A stretch of DNA of 35,426 nucleotides from Solirubrobacterales bacterium (GTDB lineage: Bacteria; Actinomycetota; Thermoleophilia; Solirubrobacterales; Solirubrobacteraceae): positions 1 through 35,426 of the forward strand of contig JAFAPR010000282.1 of NCBI GenBank assembly GCA_019247075.1, written 5' to 3'. Position numbers and translations under genes: made by a program. The notes beneath the pieces were generated by a model. It did no database searches and had not been told where the DNA came from. It saw nothing but the letters and a program-made list of their open reading frames with translations. Positions 6,741-13,739 of this stretch are shown here, piece by piece (within the stretch, counting starts at the first letter, position 1; every line of letters begins with the position of its first letter).

Positions 6741-9038
6741 TTAGGGGGTTGACTTCGACAACTCCTGGATCCGTCGCCAGACGCGCTCCGGAGTCAGCGG
6801 CAGCTCCTGCATGGGCACTCCGGCGTCGGCCAGCGCGCAGACGATCGCCGCCGGAACGGCGGCGAAGGCGCCTTCGCCACAGCCCTTGGCGCCATAAGGG
6901 CCGGGGCCGTCCTCGTTCTCGACGATGATCGAGCGCATCCTTTTGGGGAGGTCGGCGACACGCGGGACGCGGTACTCGAGCAGGTTGTCGTTCGTCACCA
7001 GCCCATCCACCAGCCGCATCTCCTCGAACAGCGCATTGCCCACGCCTTGCAGCGTGGCGCCCTCGTCCTGCCGCTCGATCAGCTGGGGATTGATGGCCTT
7101 GCCCACGTCGGCGATCGTCGCGGTCCGCAGCACGTCGATGATCCCGGTGTCGGGATCGACCTCGACCTCGGCGCCGGCCACGCAGACCTCCCAAAAGTGA
7201 GGCCCCTCGGCATACGAACCTGTGTCGCCACCCGTCGGCCTGACCTCTCCACCTTCGATGATCTCCCCGCCGCGGAAGCCAAAGCGCTTGGCGATCAGGT
7301 CGGGAAACGTGATCTCCTCCCCGGAGAAGACCGCGTGACCGTCCACCAAGTCCACCAGCGTCGGGTCGACGTCCCAGACTTCCCCCGCCGTCTCCCTCAG
7401 CCGCTGCGCCACCGCGTCCGCGGCCCGCTTGACCGCCAGGCCGGCGACCGTGGTGGAGCGGCTCGCCCCCGTCGAGCGGTCGTACGGCGTGAACCGGGTG
7501 TCCGCGCCGTGGACGTGCACGAGCCCGCTGGAGACACCGAGCTCCTCGGCGGCGATCTGGGCCATAACGGTGCGCGGCCCCTGGCCAAGCTCTGTGGTGC
7601 CGACATACACATCCACCGAACCGTCCGAAGAGAGCCGCACGGAGGCTCGCGACACGGGGTGGGCTCCGGCCGCGAGCAGCCCCACGCTCACGCCGCGGCC
7701 GCGCCAAGGCCGCCGCGGCTCGTCCCATCCCACGGCGGCCGCGGCCTGCTCGACATCGCCCACGAGATCCGCGTCCAGCGGCTTGCCGGTGCCGTCGGGG
7801 CGCACGGGCTCGCCGGGCACGGCCAGGCAGCGGCGCCGGAGTCGCACCGGGTCCAGGCCCGCGCGGCGTGCGACCTCGTCGACCTGCGACTCGCCGATCC
7901 ATTGCAGATGGGTGGCGCCGAAGGCACGGTAGGACCCAGAGGGCGGCGTGTTGCAGTAAACGCAGTAGCCCTGAACGTCGGCGGCCTCGAAGCGGTACGG
8001 GCCGGGCGCCGCGTCGGCCGCGGTCGCGGTGACGCGCGGCCCGTTGTCGGCATATGCGCCCGTGTCCAGCCAGAAGTGGACCTCCCTGGTAAGGAGCGTC
8101 CCGTCCGCGCCCGCCGTCGTCCGCATCCAGCAGCGCATGCCATGGCGACGCGTCGTGACCATCGACTCCTCGACGCGGTTGACGATCCGCACGGGGCGGC
8201 CCGCCTTGCGCGCCAGCGCGACCGTCAGCGGCTCCATCTTCGTGTAGGACTTCGACCCGAATCCGCCGCCCAGGTAGGGGACCATGATGCGGACGGACCC
8301 GACCTGGAGCCCGAAGAGGTCGGCGATCTCCGCCTGGACCAGGAAGGGGTGCTGACAGTTGGCCCACAGCGTCACCCCGTCGCCGTGGTAGTGGGCGATC
8401 GTGGCGTGGGTCTCCATCGCGTACTGGTAGACGGCGGGAAAGGTGTAGGTGCCCTCGACCGTGATCGCCGCTTCTTTTCGCACTCGATCGATGTCGCCGG
8501 CGGAGATGGTGTGCCGGTAACACACGTTCCCCTGCTGCTCGCCGAGATCGCCGAGCCCGTGGAAGAGCCCGATCTTGGGGCGGCGATCGTGCAACCGCTG
8601 TGCATCCGCGGCGAGGGCTTGTTCGAGCGTCCCGAGCACCGGCAGCTCCTCGTACTCGACTTCGATCGCCCGCATCGCCGCCTCGGCGGTCGCCTCGTTC
8701 ACGGCGGCGACCGCGGCCACGGGCTCGCCGGCGAACCTGACGCGGTCCAGGGCGACGATCGGGCGGTCCTTGATGGCGTGCCCGTAGTACGGCTCGATGT
8801 CCTGGAGGTCATCGCCCGTGAGCACCGCGGCGACGCCTTCCATCTCCTGTGCGGCGCTGGTGTCGATCGAGGTGATCTTGGCGTGGGCTGTGGGGCTGCG
8901 CAGGATCTTGCCGTGAAGCATGCCCGCGACCTCCATGTCGCCGACGTACTGCGCCTGGCCCGAGAGCTTCTCGCGGCCGTCCTTGCGCGGCACCGAGGCG
9001 CCTACCTCGGCGAGTGTGGGGCGTTCGACGACGGTCAA
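6741..9038 (-). CDS. Molybdenum hydroxylase large subunit (xanthine dehydrogenase/CoxL family)
   Basis: A 765-residue molybdopterin-cytosine-dinucleotide-type subunit. The N-terminal aldehyde-oxidase domain starts at KDGREKLSGQAQYVGDM. The Mo-binding part shows LGGGFGSKS, SGSYRAFGATHLQ, TTELGQGPRTVMAQIAAEELG, and the active-site Glu in GAKGCGEGAFAAVPAAI. The AYRCSFR loop of true CO dehydrogenase is absent, so CO oxidation is unlikely. The family hydroxylates electron-poor carbons beside a ring nitrogen (nicotinate, quinoline, purines) or oxidises aldehydes, using water. The TTG start at 9038 has GGGAG about 8 bases before it; no ATG is in frame. The 2Fe-2S subunit gene is directly upstream, while the FAD subunit is about 24 kb away at 33745. 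Activity on the pyridine ring is inferred from the operon. Confidence 0.9.
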   Translation of the reverse strand: MTVVERPTLAEVGASVPRKDGREKLSGQAQYVGDMEVAGMLHGKILRSPTAHAKITSIDTSAAQEMEGVAAVLTGDDLQDIEPYYGHAIKDRPIVALDRVRFAGEPVAAVAAVNEATAEAAMRAIEVEYEELPVLGTLEQALAADAQRLHDRRPKIGLFHGLGDLGEQQGNVCYRHTISAGDIDRVRKEAAITVEGTYTFPAVYQYAMETHATIAHYHGDGVTLWANCQHPFLVQAEIADLFGLQVGSVRIMVPYLGGGFGSKSYTKMEPLTVALARKAGRPVRIVNRVEESMVTTRRHGMRCWMRTTAGADGTLLTREVHFWLDTGAYADNGPRVTATAADAAPGPYRFEAADVQGYCVYCNTPPSGSYRAFGATHLQWIGESQVDEVARRAGLDPVRLRRRCLAVPGEPVRPDGTGKPLDADLVGDVEQAAAAVGWDEPRRPWRGRGVSVGLLAAGAHPVSRASVRLSSDGSVDVYVGTTELGQGPRTVMAQIAAEELGVSSGLVHVHGADTRFTPYDRSTGASRSTTVAGLAVKRAADAVAQRLRETAGEVWDVDPTLVDLVDGHAVFSGEEITFPDLIAKRFGFRGGEIIEGGEVRPTGGDTGSYAEGPHFWEVCVAGAEVEVDPDTGIIDVLRTATIADVGKAINPQLIERQDEGATLQGVGNALFEEMRLVDGLVTNDNLLEYRVPRVADLPKRMRSIIVENEDGPGPYGAKGCGEGAFAAVPAAIVCALADAGVPMQELPLTPERVWRRIQELSKSTP

Positions 9039-9057
9039 GCGCTGGACTCCCGCGGGC

Positions 9058-9510
9058 TCACGCCGCCAACTCCCGCGCCGCCTCGAGGATCGAGCGGTAC
9101 CCGGTGCAGCGGCAGAGGTTGCCGTCGAGCCCATGCCGGATCTCCGCCTCGTTTGAGAGCTCGCCGTTGTCGCGCAGACTCTTGATCGTGAGCAGCAGGC
9201 CGGGAGTACAGTAGCCGCACTGAAGCGCGGCGTGCCGCAAGAAGGCGTCCTCGAAGCGCTCGAACTCCTGCATCTGCGCGAAGCCCTCGATCGTCAGGAC
9301 CTCCTTTTGATGCGCGTCGGCGGCGAGGTAGCTGCAGGCGCTCACGGGCGCGCCGTCGACCAGCACGGTGCACGTCCCGCACACCTGCACGTCGCAGGAT
9401 CGCTTCGCTCCGGTCAGCCCGAGGCGGTCGCGCAGGAAATCGAGCAGCAGCTCGTGGGGCTCGACCTCGGCCCGCAGCTCACGGCCGTTGACCGTCAGCG
9501 TCAGATCCAT
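9058..9510 (-). CDS. Molybdenum hydroxylase 2Fe-2S small subunit
   Basis: A 150-residue iron-sulfur subunit of the CoxS/xanthine dehydrogenase family. All eight cluster cysteines are present: C39, C44, C47 and C59 for the plant-ferredoxin-type cluster, and C98, C101, C133 and C135 for the second cluster (QCGYCTPG, LCRCTGY). It passes electrons from the Mo site to the FAD subunit. The length is normal for the family. Its gene sits between the class II aldolase gene (14-base gap) and the large subunit. No FAD subunit lies beside it; the only candidate in the window is at 33745. Confidence 0.95.
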   Translation of the reverse strand: MDLTLTVNGRELRAEVEPHELLLDFLRDRLGLTGAKRSCDVQVCGTCTVLVDGAPVSACSYLAADAHQKEVLTIEGFAQMQEFERFEDAFLRHAALQCGYCTPGLLLTIKSLRDNGELSNEAEIRHGLDGNLCRCTGYRSILEAARELAA

Positions 9511-9524
9511 TGCCGTGGCGGCCT

Positions 9525-10259
9525 CTAGCTCTCCTCGGGCATCCCGAAAGCCAGCCCGCCGCGGCGCAGCGCCCGTACCCAGGCGTCCCAGTACTCCGCG
9601 GCGAAATCCGACTGGTATTTGACGGCGTGGATCCCGTGCAGCAGCCGGTCGGGGATGGGATGCAGCTGCCCGATCGAGGAGGCGATCGCCTGCAATTGCA
9701 GCGTCCGCTCGAGTAGCGCGCTCGCGAGCACCGCCCAGCGTAGGTCGCGCTCGGCCACGAGCACGCCATGGTTGCGCAGCAAGAGCACGGTGCCAAGGCC
9801 AAGCGCTTCTGCCACCGCCGCCCCCTGCTGTTCGTCGATGATCAGGTCGGGCACCCCGTCGTAGGTCGCGATCCGGTCAATGAAGAACACGCTGTCGTGC
9901 GTCAGATAGGCGAACTCGGCGTCGGTCGCGCCGAAGGCCGTCGCGTAGGTCGGATGGCCGTGCACAACCGCGCGCACGTCGGGCCGGCGCTTGTAGACCT
10001 CGGTGTGGAGCACGGTCTCGAGGTGCATGCCCTTGGCGCCATTGCTCTCGTAGTTGCGTAGATCCACGGTCAGGATGTCTTCGGGCGCGACCTCGCCCAA
10101 CGCGACGCCCTTGCGCTTGATGTAGATCGTGCTGTCGTCCGAGGCGCGCGCACTGACGTGCCCGAGCGTGAGGTCCTCGTAGCCGAAGGTGGCGAGGATG
10201 CGACAGGCCCAGGCGACCTCCTCGATCAGCCGGCGGTCCTGGTCGACCGACACGCTCAT
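9525..10259 (-). CDS. Class II aldolase/adducin family protein, possible HMPDC decarboxylase
   Basis: A 244-residue protein with the class II aldolase fold. It shows GHVSARASDD near the N-terminus, the zinc ligands HGH (VVHGHPTYATAFG) and the third His in LLRNHGVLVAERDL. The family includes fuculose-phosphate aldolase and also metal-dependent decarboxylases, among them the 3-hydroxy-2-methylpyridine-4,5-dicarboxylate 4-decarboxylase (EC 4.1.1.51) of vitamin B6 breakdown. The operon places it just before the Mo hydroxylase and FHMPC-dehydrogenase genes, so that decarboxylase is the favoured role (inference; similarity is at fold-family level only). The ATG at 10259 is chosen over longer frames because GGGAGTGG precedes it and the upstream stretch is palindromic non-coding DNA. 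Confidence 0.8.
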   Translation of the reverse strand: MSVSVDQDRRLIEEVAWACRILATFGYEDLTLGHVSARASDDSTIYIKRKGVALGEVAPEDILTVDLRNYESNGAKGMHLETVLHTEVYKRRPDVRAVVHGHPTYATAFGATDAEFAYLTHDSVFFIDRIATYDGVPDLIIDEQQGAAVAEALGLGTVLLLRNHGVLVAERDLRWAVLASALLERTLQLQAIASSIGQLHPIPDRLLHGIHAVKYQSDFAAEYWDAWVRALRRGGLAFGMPEES

Positions 10260-10281
10260 GGACCACTCCCAATTAGGTGTT

Positions 10282-10410
10282 CCGGCCGGAACATGTTCCG
10301 GCCGGCCGGTCGGCACATGTGCGGACCAGCCGGACGACTCGGGCGTCGCGCAAAAGGGCGAGGCTGGATGCCGAGCGCGCGGCAAGCCCGAGCGGCGCAC
10401 ATGTGCGCCG
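10282..10410. repeat. Cluster of three ACATGT-centred palindromes
   Basis: The 160-base gap between the cupin and class II aldolase genes holds three perfect palindromes: 10282-10305 (24 bases, core CCGGAACATGTTCCGG), 10313-10322 (GCACATGTGC), and 10393-10410 (18 bases, core GCGCACATGTGCGC). All are centred on ACATGT. TGTTCCGGCCGG is also repeated at 10278 and 10295. This is the only long gap inside the 13-gene operon. The palindromes may be operators, an internal promoter region, or mRNA hairpins that separate the operon into parts; the sequence does not decide. Confidence 0.6.
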
Positions 10411-10419
10411 GCCAGAAGA

Positions 10420-10803
10420 TCATGATTCCCTCCGTTCCGTGGGCGGATAGTCGGGGTGCGGGAAGCCGAAGACCATCACCACTTCCTCCGCGCCCGTGTT
10501 GGCCACCGCGTGCCACACGCCCGCGGGGACGAATACCCCTTGACCCGCGGCGAAGGGCATGCTCTCCCCGTCGAGCCGGAGCTCGCCGGACCCGGCGACG
10601 ACATAGGCCACCTCCTCGGTCTCGTGCGCGACCATCGCGGTCACGCAGCCCGGGGTGAAGACCGAGTAGCCGAGCGAGGAGGAGTTCGCCCCCAGCGATT
10701 TCTGGTTGAGGACCATCCTGCTCCAGCTGCCGCCAGGCAGCGGGATTCGCTCGACGTCCTCCAGGTTGACGGTCTTGACGGCCTCCCGTTCTACAGCACC
10801 CAC
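10420..10803 (-). CDS. Small cupin-domain protein
   Basis: A 127-residue single cupin. Motif 1 is the segment VAHETEEVAYVVAGSGELRLDG, and motif 2 is GVFVPAGVWHAVANTG, so the metal-binding His/Glu set is mostly present. The start is GTG 10803, which overlaps the 3' end of the M29 gene by 13 bases; no ATG is in frame near the domain start. Small cupins in catabolic operons can be dioxygenases, isomerases or sensors. It lies directly after the M29-type gene in the same operon, so it may act on the same intermediate, but no reaction can be assigned. Confidence 0.82.
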   Translation of the reverse strand: MGAVEREAVKTVNLEDVERIPLPGGSWSRMVLNQKSLGANSSSLGYSVFTPGCVTAMVAHETEEVAYVVAGSGELRLDGESMPFAAGQGVFVPAGVWHAVANTGAEEVVMVFGFPHPDYPPTERRES

Positions 10804-11819
10804 TGGCCGTCCTTGAGGATGAAGCGACCGTTGTCGACGATCTCGAGCGACGCGTCCAAGACCACGCCGTCGAGGTGCAGCGAGGACACGTTCTGCCCGC
10901 CGGGATAGGCCAGATGGTTGTCGCCCAGAGCACAGTGGACCGTGCCCACCCGGCCCTTCTCGGATGGGGTCCCGAACGGGGCCACCTCGCTCACGCCGAA
11001 GGCGAACTCGCCGATCACGTCGGCGTTCTCGACCCCCTCGATCACCTCGCGCAGCCGGCGCGCATCCTCGCCGCCTTCGATCCGGACAGCCCTCCCGTTC
11101 TCGATCGTCCACGTGATCGGCTCGGTTACCTGGCCTTTCAGACCGATGCCGAGCATGACGCCGTCCACGACCAGCGTGCCCGCGGTCTTGTCCTCCACCG
11201 CGGCGAAGGCCACCTCCGCCCACAGCGGCAGCGGCCCCATCATCTGGCCGCGCTTCTTGATCGAGGTGACCTCGAGTGCGGGACGGCCCTTGATCGTGAC
11301 CGTGAAGTCAGAGCCCTTGGGCGAGGTGACCCTGACCGTCTCCACGCCCTCGAGCGCGGCCATCGCGTCCCAGGCGCGCTGCTGGGCGCGGTGGAGCCCC
11401 TCGACGGTGAGCCCCCAGCTGCCCATGCCGGGCTCGACCGAGGCGATCTTGGCGTCGTTCTCGCACGATGCCTTGACCGCGGGCACGTGCGCGAACCGGT
11501 TTGCCCACTCCAGGTTGGTGATGATGATGATCTCGTCCGAGTGGACCATCGCCTCGTGGAGGTTGCGCGGCGGGACCATCGGGAAATGCGTGTCCGCGCG
11601 CCCCCGCCGGACCTGCGTCTCGTTGTTCATGATCACCGGCCAGGCGCCGCGGTCGACGCACACCTCGGCAACTACATGGGCCTGCTCGTCGTGCTCATCG
11701 TCGCAGATGATCGTCACCACGTCGTCTTTCTCGACCGACATGCACACGTCGACCACGAGCTCGGCGTCCTTGCGCACGGCCTCCTCGTCGGGGCTCCGCA
11801 CTGCCTCGCTCACGCTCAT
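10791..11819 (-). CDS. M29 aminopeptidase-fold protein (possible NicX-like ring-cleavage enzyme)
   Basis: A 342-residue protein of the thermophilic M29 metallopeptidase group (aminopeptidase T, COG2309 as I recall). The metal ligands can be recognised in the C-terminal half: IGEFAFG, then GTVHCALGDN and HLDG in NVSSLHLDGVVLD. The same fold includes 2,5-dihydroxypyridine 5,6-dioxygenase (NicX), a mononuclear iron enzyme that cleaves the ring in nicotinate breakdown and uses equivalent His and His-x-Asp ligands. In an operon of pyridine-compound enzymes with a Mo hydroxylase, ring cleavage is an attractive role, but peptidase activity cannot be excluded. The ATG at 11819 has GAGGAG in front. 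It starts 4 bases after the luciferase-like gene ends and overlaps the cupin start by 13 bases. Confidence 0.85.
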   Translation of the reverse strand: MSVSEAVRSPDEEAVRKDAELVVDVCMSVEKDDVVTIICDDEHDEQAHVVAEVCVDRGAWPVIMNNETQVRRGRADTHFPMVPPRNLHEAMVHSDEIIIITNLEWANRFAHVPAVKASCENDAKIASVEPGMGSWGLTVEGLHRAQQRAWDAMAALEGVETVRVTSPKGSDFTVTIKGRPALEVTSIKKRGQMMGPLPLWAEVAFAAVEDKTAGTLVVDGVMLGIGLKGQVTEPITWTIENGRAVRIEGGEDARRLREVIEGVENADVIGEFAFGVSEVAPFGTPSEKGRVGTVHCALGDNHLAYPGGQNVSSLHLDGVVLDASLEIVDNGRFILKDGQWVL

Positions 11820-11823
11820 CTCC

Positions 11824-12858
11824 TCACCTCACTTCCTGTGTCTGGAAGGCAGGCAGCACCTCGTCCGCGAAGCGCTGGACCTGCCCGAATTGATCGATCG
11901 CCCCGAAGCGGCAGATGAAGTGGCTGACGCCCCGGCCGTGGAACTCCCGCAGCCACGCGGCGATGTCCCCGGGCGTTCCCACCGGGCCCCAGTTCGAGAG
12001 GTCCATCGCGCGCGAGAGCTCCGGGTAGTACTTCGAGATGTAGTCGCCGAAGGCGCTCCGGGCTTCGTCCGCCGACTCGCCGATATTCATCGTCACCTGG
12101 TAGGCGACCGTGTAGTCGTCGAAGTCGCGCCCGCGGCGGGCCGCCGCCTTTGTCAGATAGCCGATCTGCTCGGTCAGCTCCTCAGGGTGCTGCGCCCTGC
12201 AGCAGGTCATCCAGCCGTCGCCGAGCCGGATGATGCGGTCGCAGGCGCGCTCCATGATCGCCCGCATCTTCTCGGTGGGCTTGTCGCCGACCAGGCGGGG
12301 GTTTGAGACGATCCAGATCGGGGGCGAGCTCTGCTGTGGCGCTAGCGGCGCCATCTCCGTGCCCGAGTGGAAGGCGACCTCGTGGAAGGCGTAGTAAGTG
12401 CCCTTGAAGCTGGTCGACCCGGTCCTGAAGACCTCGTTGATGACCTCTAGCCCCTCCTCGAACACCGTCGCCCGGTCCGAGAACGGCAGCCCCAGCGCAG
12501 CGAACTCCCGCTTGACGCCCTCCTCGGGGTTGCCCATGCATGGGCCGAGGATCATGCGGCCGCCCGAAATCGCATCGAGCGTCGCCCATTCGAGGGCTGT
12601 GTACAGGGGGTTGCGCATCGAGGTCACGAGGCAGGCGGTACCGAGGCGGACTTTCTGCGTTCGCTGCGAGATCGCGGCGAGCAGCGTCATCGGCTCATAG
12701 CGGGGCTTGGAGAACAGGCTGTCCCCCACCCACACCGAGTCGAAGCCGAGGTCCTCCACCCGCTCGGAGAGCTCGAGCAGAGCCTGGAGGTCGTAGTCCG
12801 GCGCGATCAGCGGCTCGCGGTTGTTGAGGTTGACGCCGAACTGGAGCGGCTTAGGCAT
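11824..12858 (-). CDS. Luciferase-like flavin-dependent monooxygenase
   Basis: A 344-residue TIM-barrel protein of the LLM class. The order FGVNLNNREP, LLELSERVEDLGFDSVWVGDS, YEPMTLLAAISQRTQKVRLGTACLVTSMRNPLYTALEWATLDAISGGRMILG is characteristic, followed by a C-terminal GPVGTPGDIAAWLREFHGRGV. Members use reduced FMN or F420 and include RutA (ring-opening uracil oxygenase) and flavin monooxygenases that open pyridine rings in Arthrobacter-type actinobacteria. No flavin reductase gene is in the window. The ATG at 12858 overlaps the end of the GntR gene by 8 bases, so it is the second gene of the operon. It is a second candidate for ring oxidation or opening (inference). Confidence 0.9.
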   Translation of the reverse strand: MPKPLQFGVNLNNREPLIAPDYDLQALLELSERVEDLGFDSVWVGDSLFSKPRYEPMTLLAAISQRTQKVRLGTACLVTSMRNPLYTALEWATLDAISGGRMILGPCMGNPEEGVKREFAALGLPFSDRATVFEEGLEVINEVFRTGSTSFKGTYYAFHEVAFHSGTEMAPLAPQQSSPPIWIVSNPRLVGDKPTEKMRAIMERACDRIIRLGDGWMTCCRAQHPEELTEQIGYLTKAAARRGRDFDDYTVAYQVTMNIGESADEARSAFGDYISKYYPELSRAMDLSNWGPVGTPGDIAAWLREFHGRGVSHFICRFGAIDQFGQVQRFADEVLPAFQTQEVR

Positions 12859-13564
12859 CGCTGGAGGCCACCTCCTCCTGTTCGAAAATCTCCTGTGCGG
12901 CGAGCGAGCGCAGCACGCGCTGGGGCACCTCGATGTGATCCTCCAACAGTTGGGCGGCCCGCTCCGGGTCGCCGGCATCGACCGCCTCGAGAATCGCTCG
13001 GTGCTCCGCCGCGGACTGCTCGATGCCCCCGCGCAGCTGCACCGACTGCTTCATCAGCCGCCCCATCTGCGCCACCAGCTGGCTGTGCACCTCCTCCAGC
13101 TTGCTGTTGCCCGAGGCGCGCACCAGGCGAGCGTGGAACTGGCGGTTGAGCTCGAAGAAGCGATCCGCGTTGGCCTTCGCCGCGGCCCGCTCCATCTGCT
13201 CCGCCATCCGGTGAAGCTCCCCCTTCTCGCGCTCGCTCAGGCGCGGCACCGCGAGCTTGATCGCCAGCGACTCCAGCGCCTCACGCACCTGGTAGGCGTC
13301 GATGAACTCCTGGCGCGTGAGACGCTTGACCACCGCCCCGCGGCGCGGAACGATCGTGACCAGTCCCTCCGCAGCCAGCTGACCCAAGGCCTCGCGCAGC
13401 GGGCCCCGGCTGATCCCAAGCGAACGCGCCAGCGCGACCTCGCTCAGCTCGACCCCTGGCGCGAGCCGGCTGGAAAGAATCTCCTCCCGCAGATGGTCTG
13501 CCACCTGCTCGCGCAGCGTGCGGTTCTCAAGTCGTGTGGCGGCGACATATCTGGTTGCGCTCAT
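12851..13564 (-). CDS. GntR/FadR-type transcriptional regulator with FCD domain
   Basis: A 237-residue regulator. The winged HTH covers about residues 18-80 (LREQVADHLREEIL...LSEVALARSLGISRGPLREALGQLAAEGLVTIVPRRGAVV). The all-helical FCD ligand domain follows at 85-225, with FHARLVRASGN and EHRAILEAVDAGDPERAAQLLEDHI. FCD domains bind small carboxylates, often with a metal, and usually repress catabolic operons until the substrate appears. It is the first gene of the 13-gene operon and divergent from the aldehyde dehydrogenase gene. The shared motif TGTTGACA in its promoter fits the GT-N2-AC core of GntR/FCD operators, so autoregulation and control of the other motif-bearing units is proposed. 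Confidence 0.92.
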   Translation of the reverse strand: MSATRYVAATRLENRTLREQVADHLREEILSSRLAPGVELSEVALARSLGISRGPLREALGQLAAEGLVTIVPRRGAVVKRLTRQEFIDAYQVREALESLAIKLAVPRLSEREKGELHRMAEQMERAAAKANADRFFELNRQFHARLVRASGNSKLEEVHSQLVAQMGRLMKQSVQLRGGIEQSAAEHRAILEAVDAGDPERAAQLLEDHIEVPQRVLRSLAAQEIFEQEEVASSDA

Positions 13565-13684
13565 CTAGCCACCAGCAGTACGTTGAATGCACAGGGCCCG
13601 CAAGCGGAAAGGGACTTGCGGGGGGACGATCGCATTGTCCGCCCGAGGCCCCGATAATCGGGTGATCTGCGGCTCACACCGCTT

Positions 13685-13721
13685 CTGTGGGCTGTCAACA
13701 CTCGGCAACAGACGATAGTGT
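13685..13721 (+). promoter_or_regulatory. Divergent GntR/aldehyde dehydrogenase control region
   Basis: Bases 13685-13700 read CTGTGGGCTGTCAACA, which on the minus strand is TGTTGACAGCCCACAG. The same 16-mer apart from one base recurs at 27933 and 33619. A plus-strand -10-like TAGTGT lies at 13716-13721, 17 bases after TGTCAA. The region sits 121-136 bases upstream of the GntR start and about 40 bases before the aldehyde dehydrogenase start. A small CCCGAT-A-ATCGGG repeat at 13650-13662 is also present. Operator function is inferred. Confidence 0.5.
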
Positions 13722-13739
13722 GTCAGGCGCAGATTTTCA

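Noticed and set aside
7047-9185. A 712-codon open frame on the plus strand, opposite the Mo hydroxylase genes
   Set aside because: It is a GC-rich antisense shadow. The minus strand carries clear CoxS/CoxL motifs over the same bases, and the plus-strand product is low-complexity Arg/Gly/His/Asp without any motif.
6741-9510. Carbon monoxide dehydrogenase (coxSL)
   Set aside because: The large subunit lacks the AYRCSFR loop of true CO dehydrogenase and sits in an operon of heterocycle enzymes.
6741-12858. Nicotinate or uracil (Rut) degradation operon
   Set aside because: Single members (Mo hydroxylase, NicX-like M29, LLM protein) fit, but the other nicotinate (NicC, NicD, NicF) or Rut genes are missing, while the pyridoxolactonase and aminotransferase genes fit B6.
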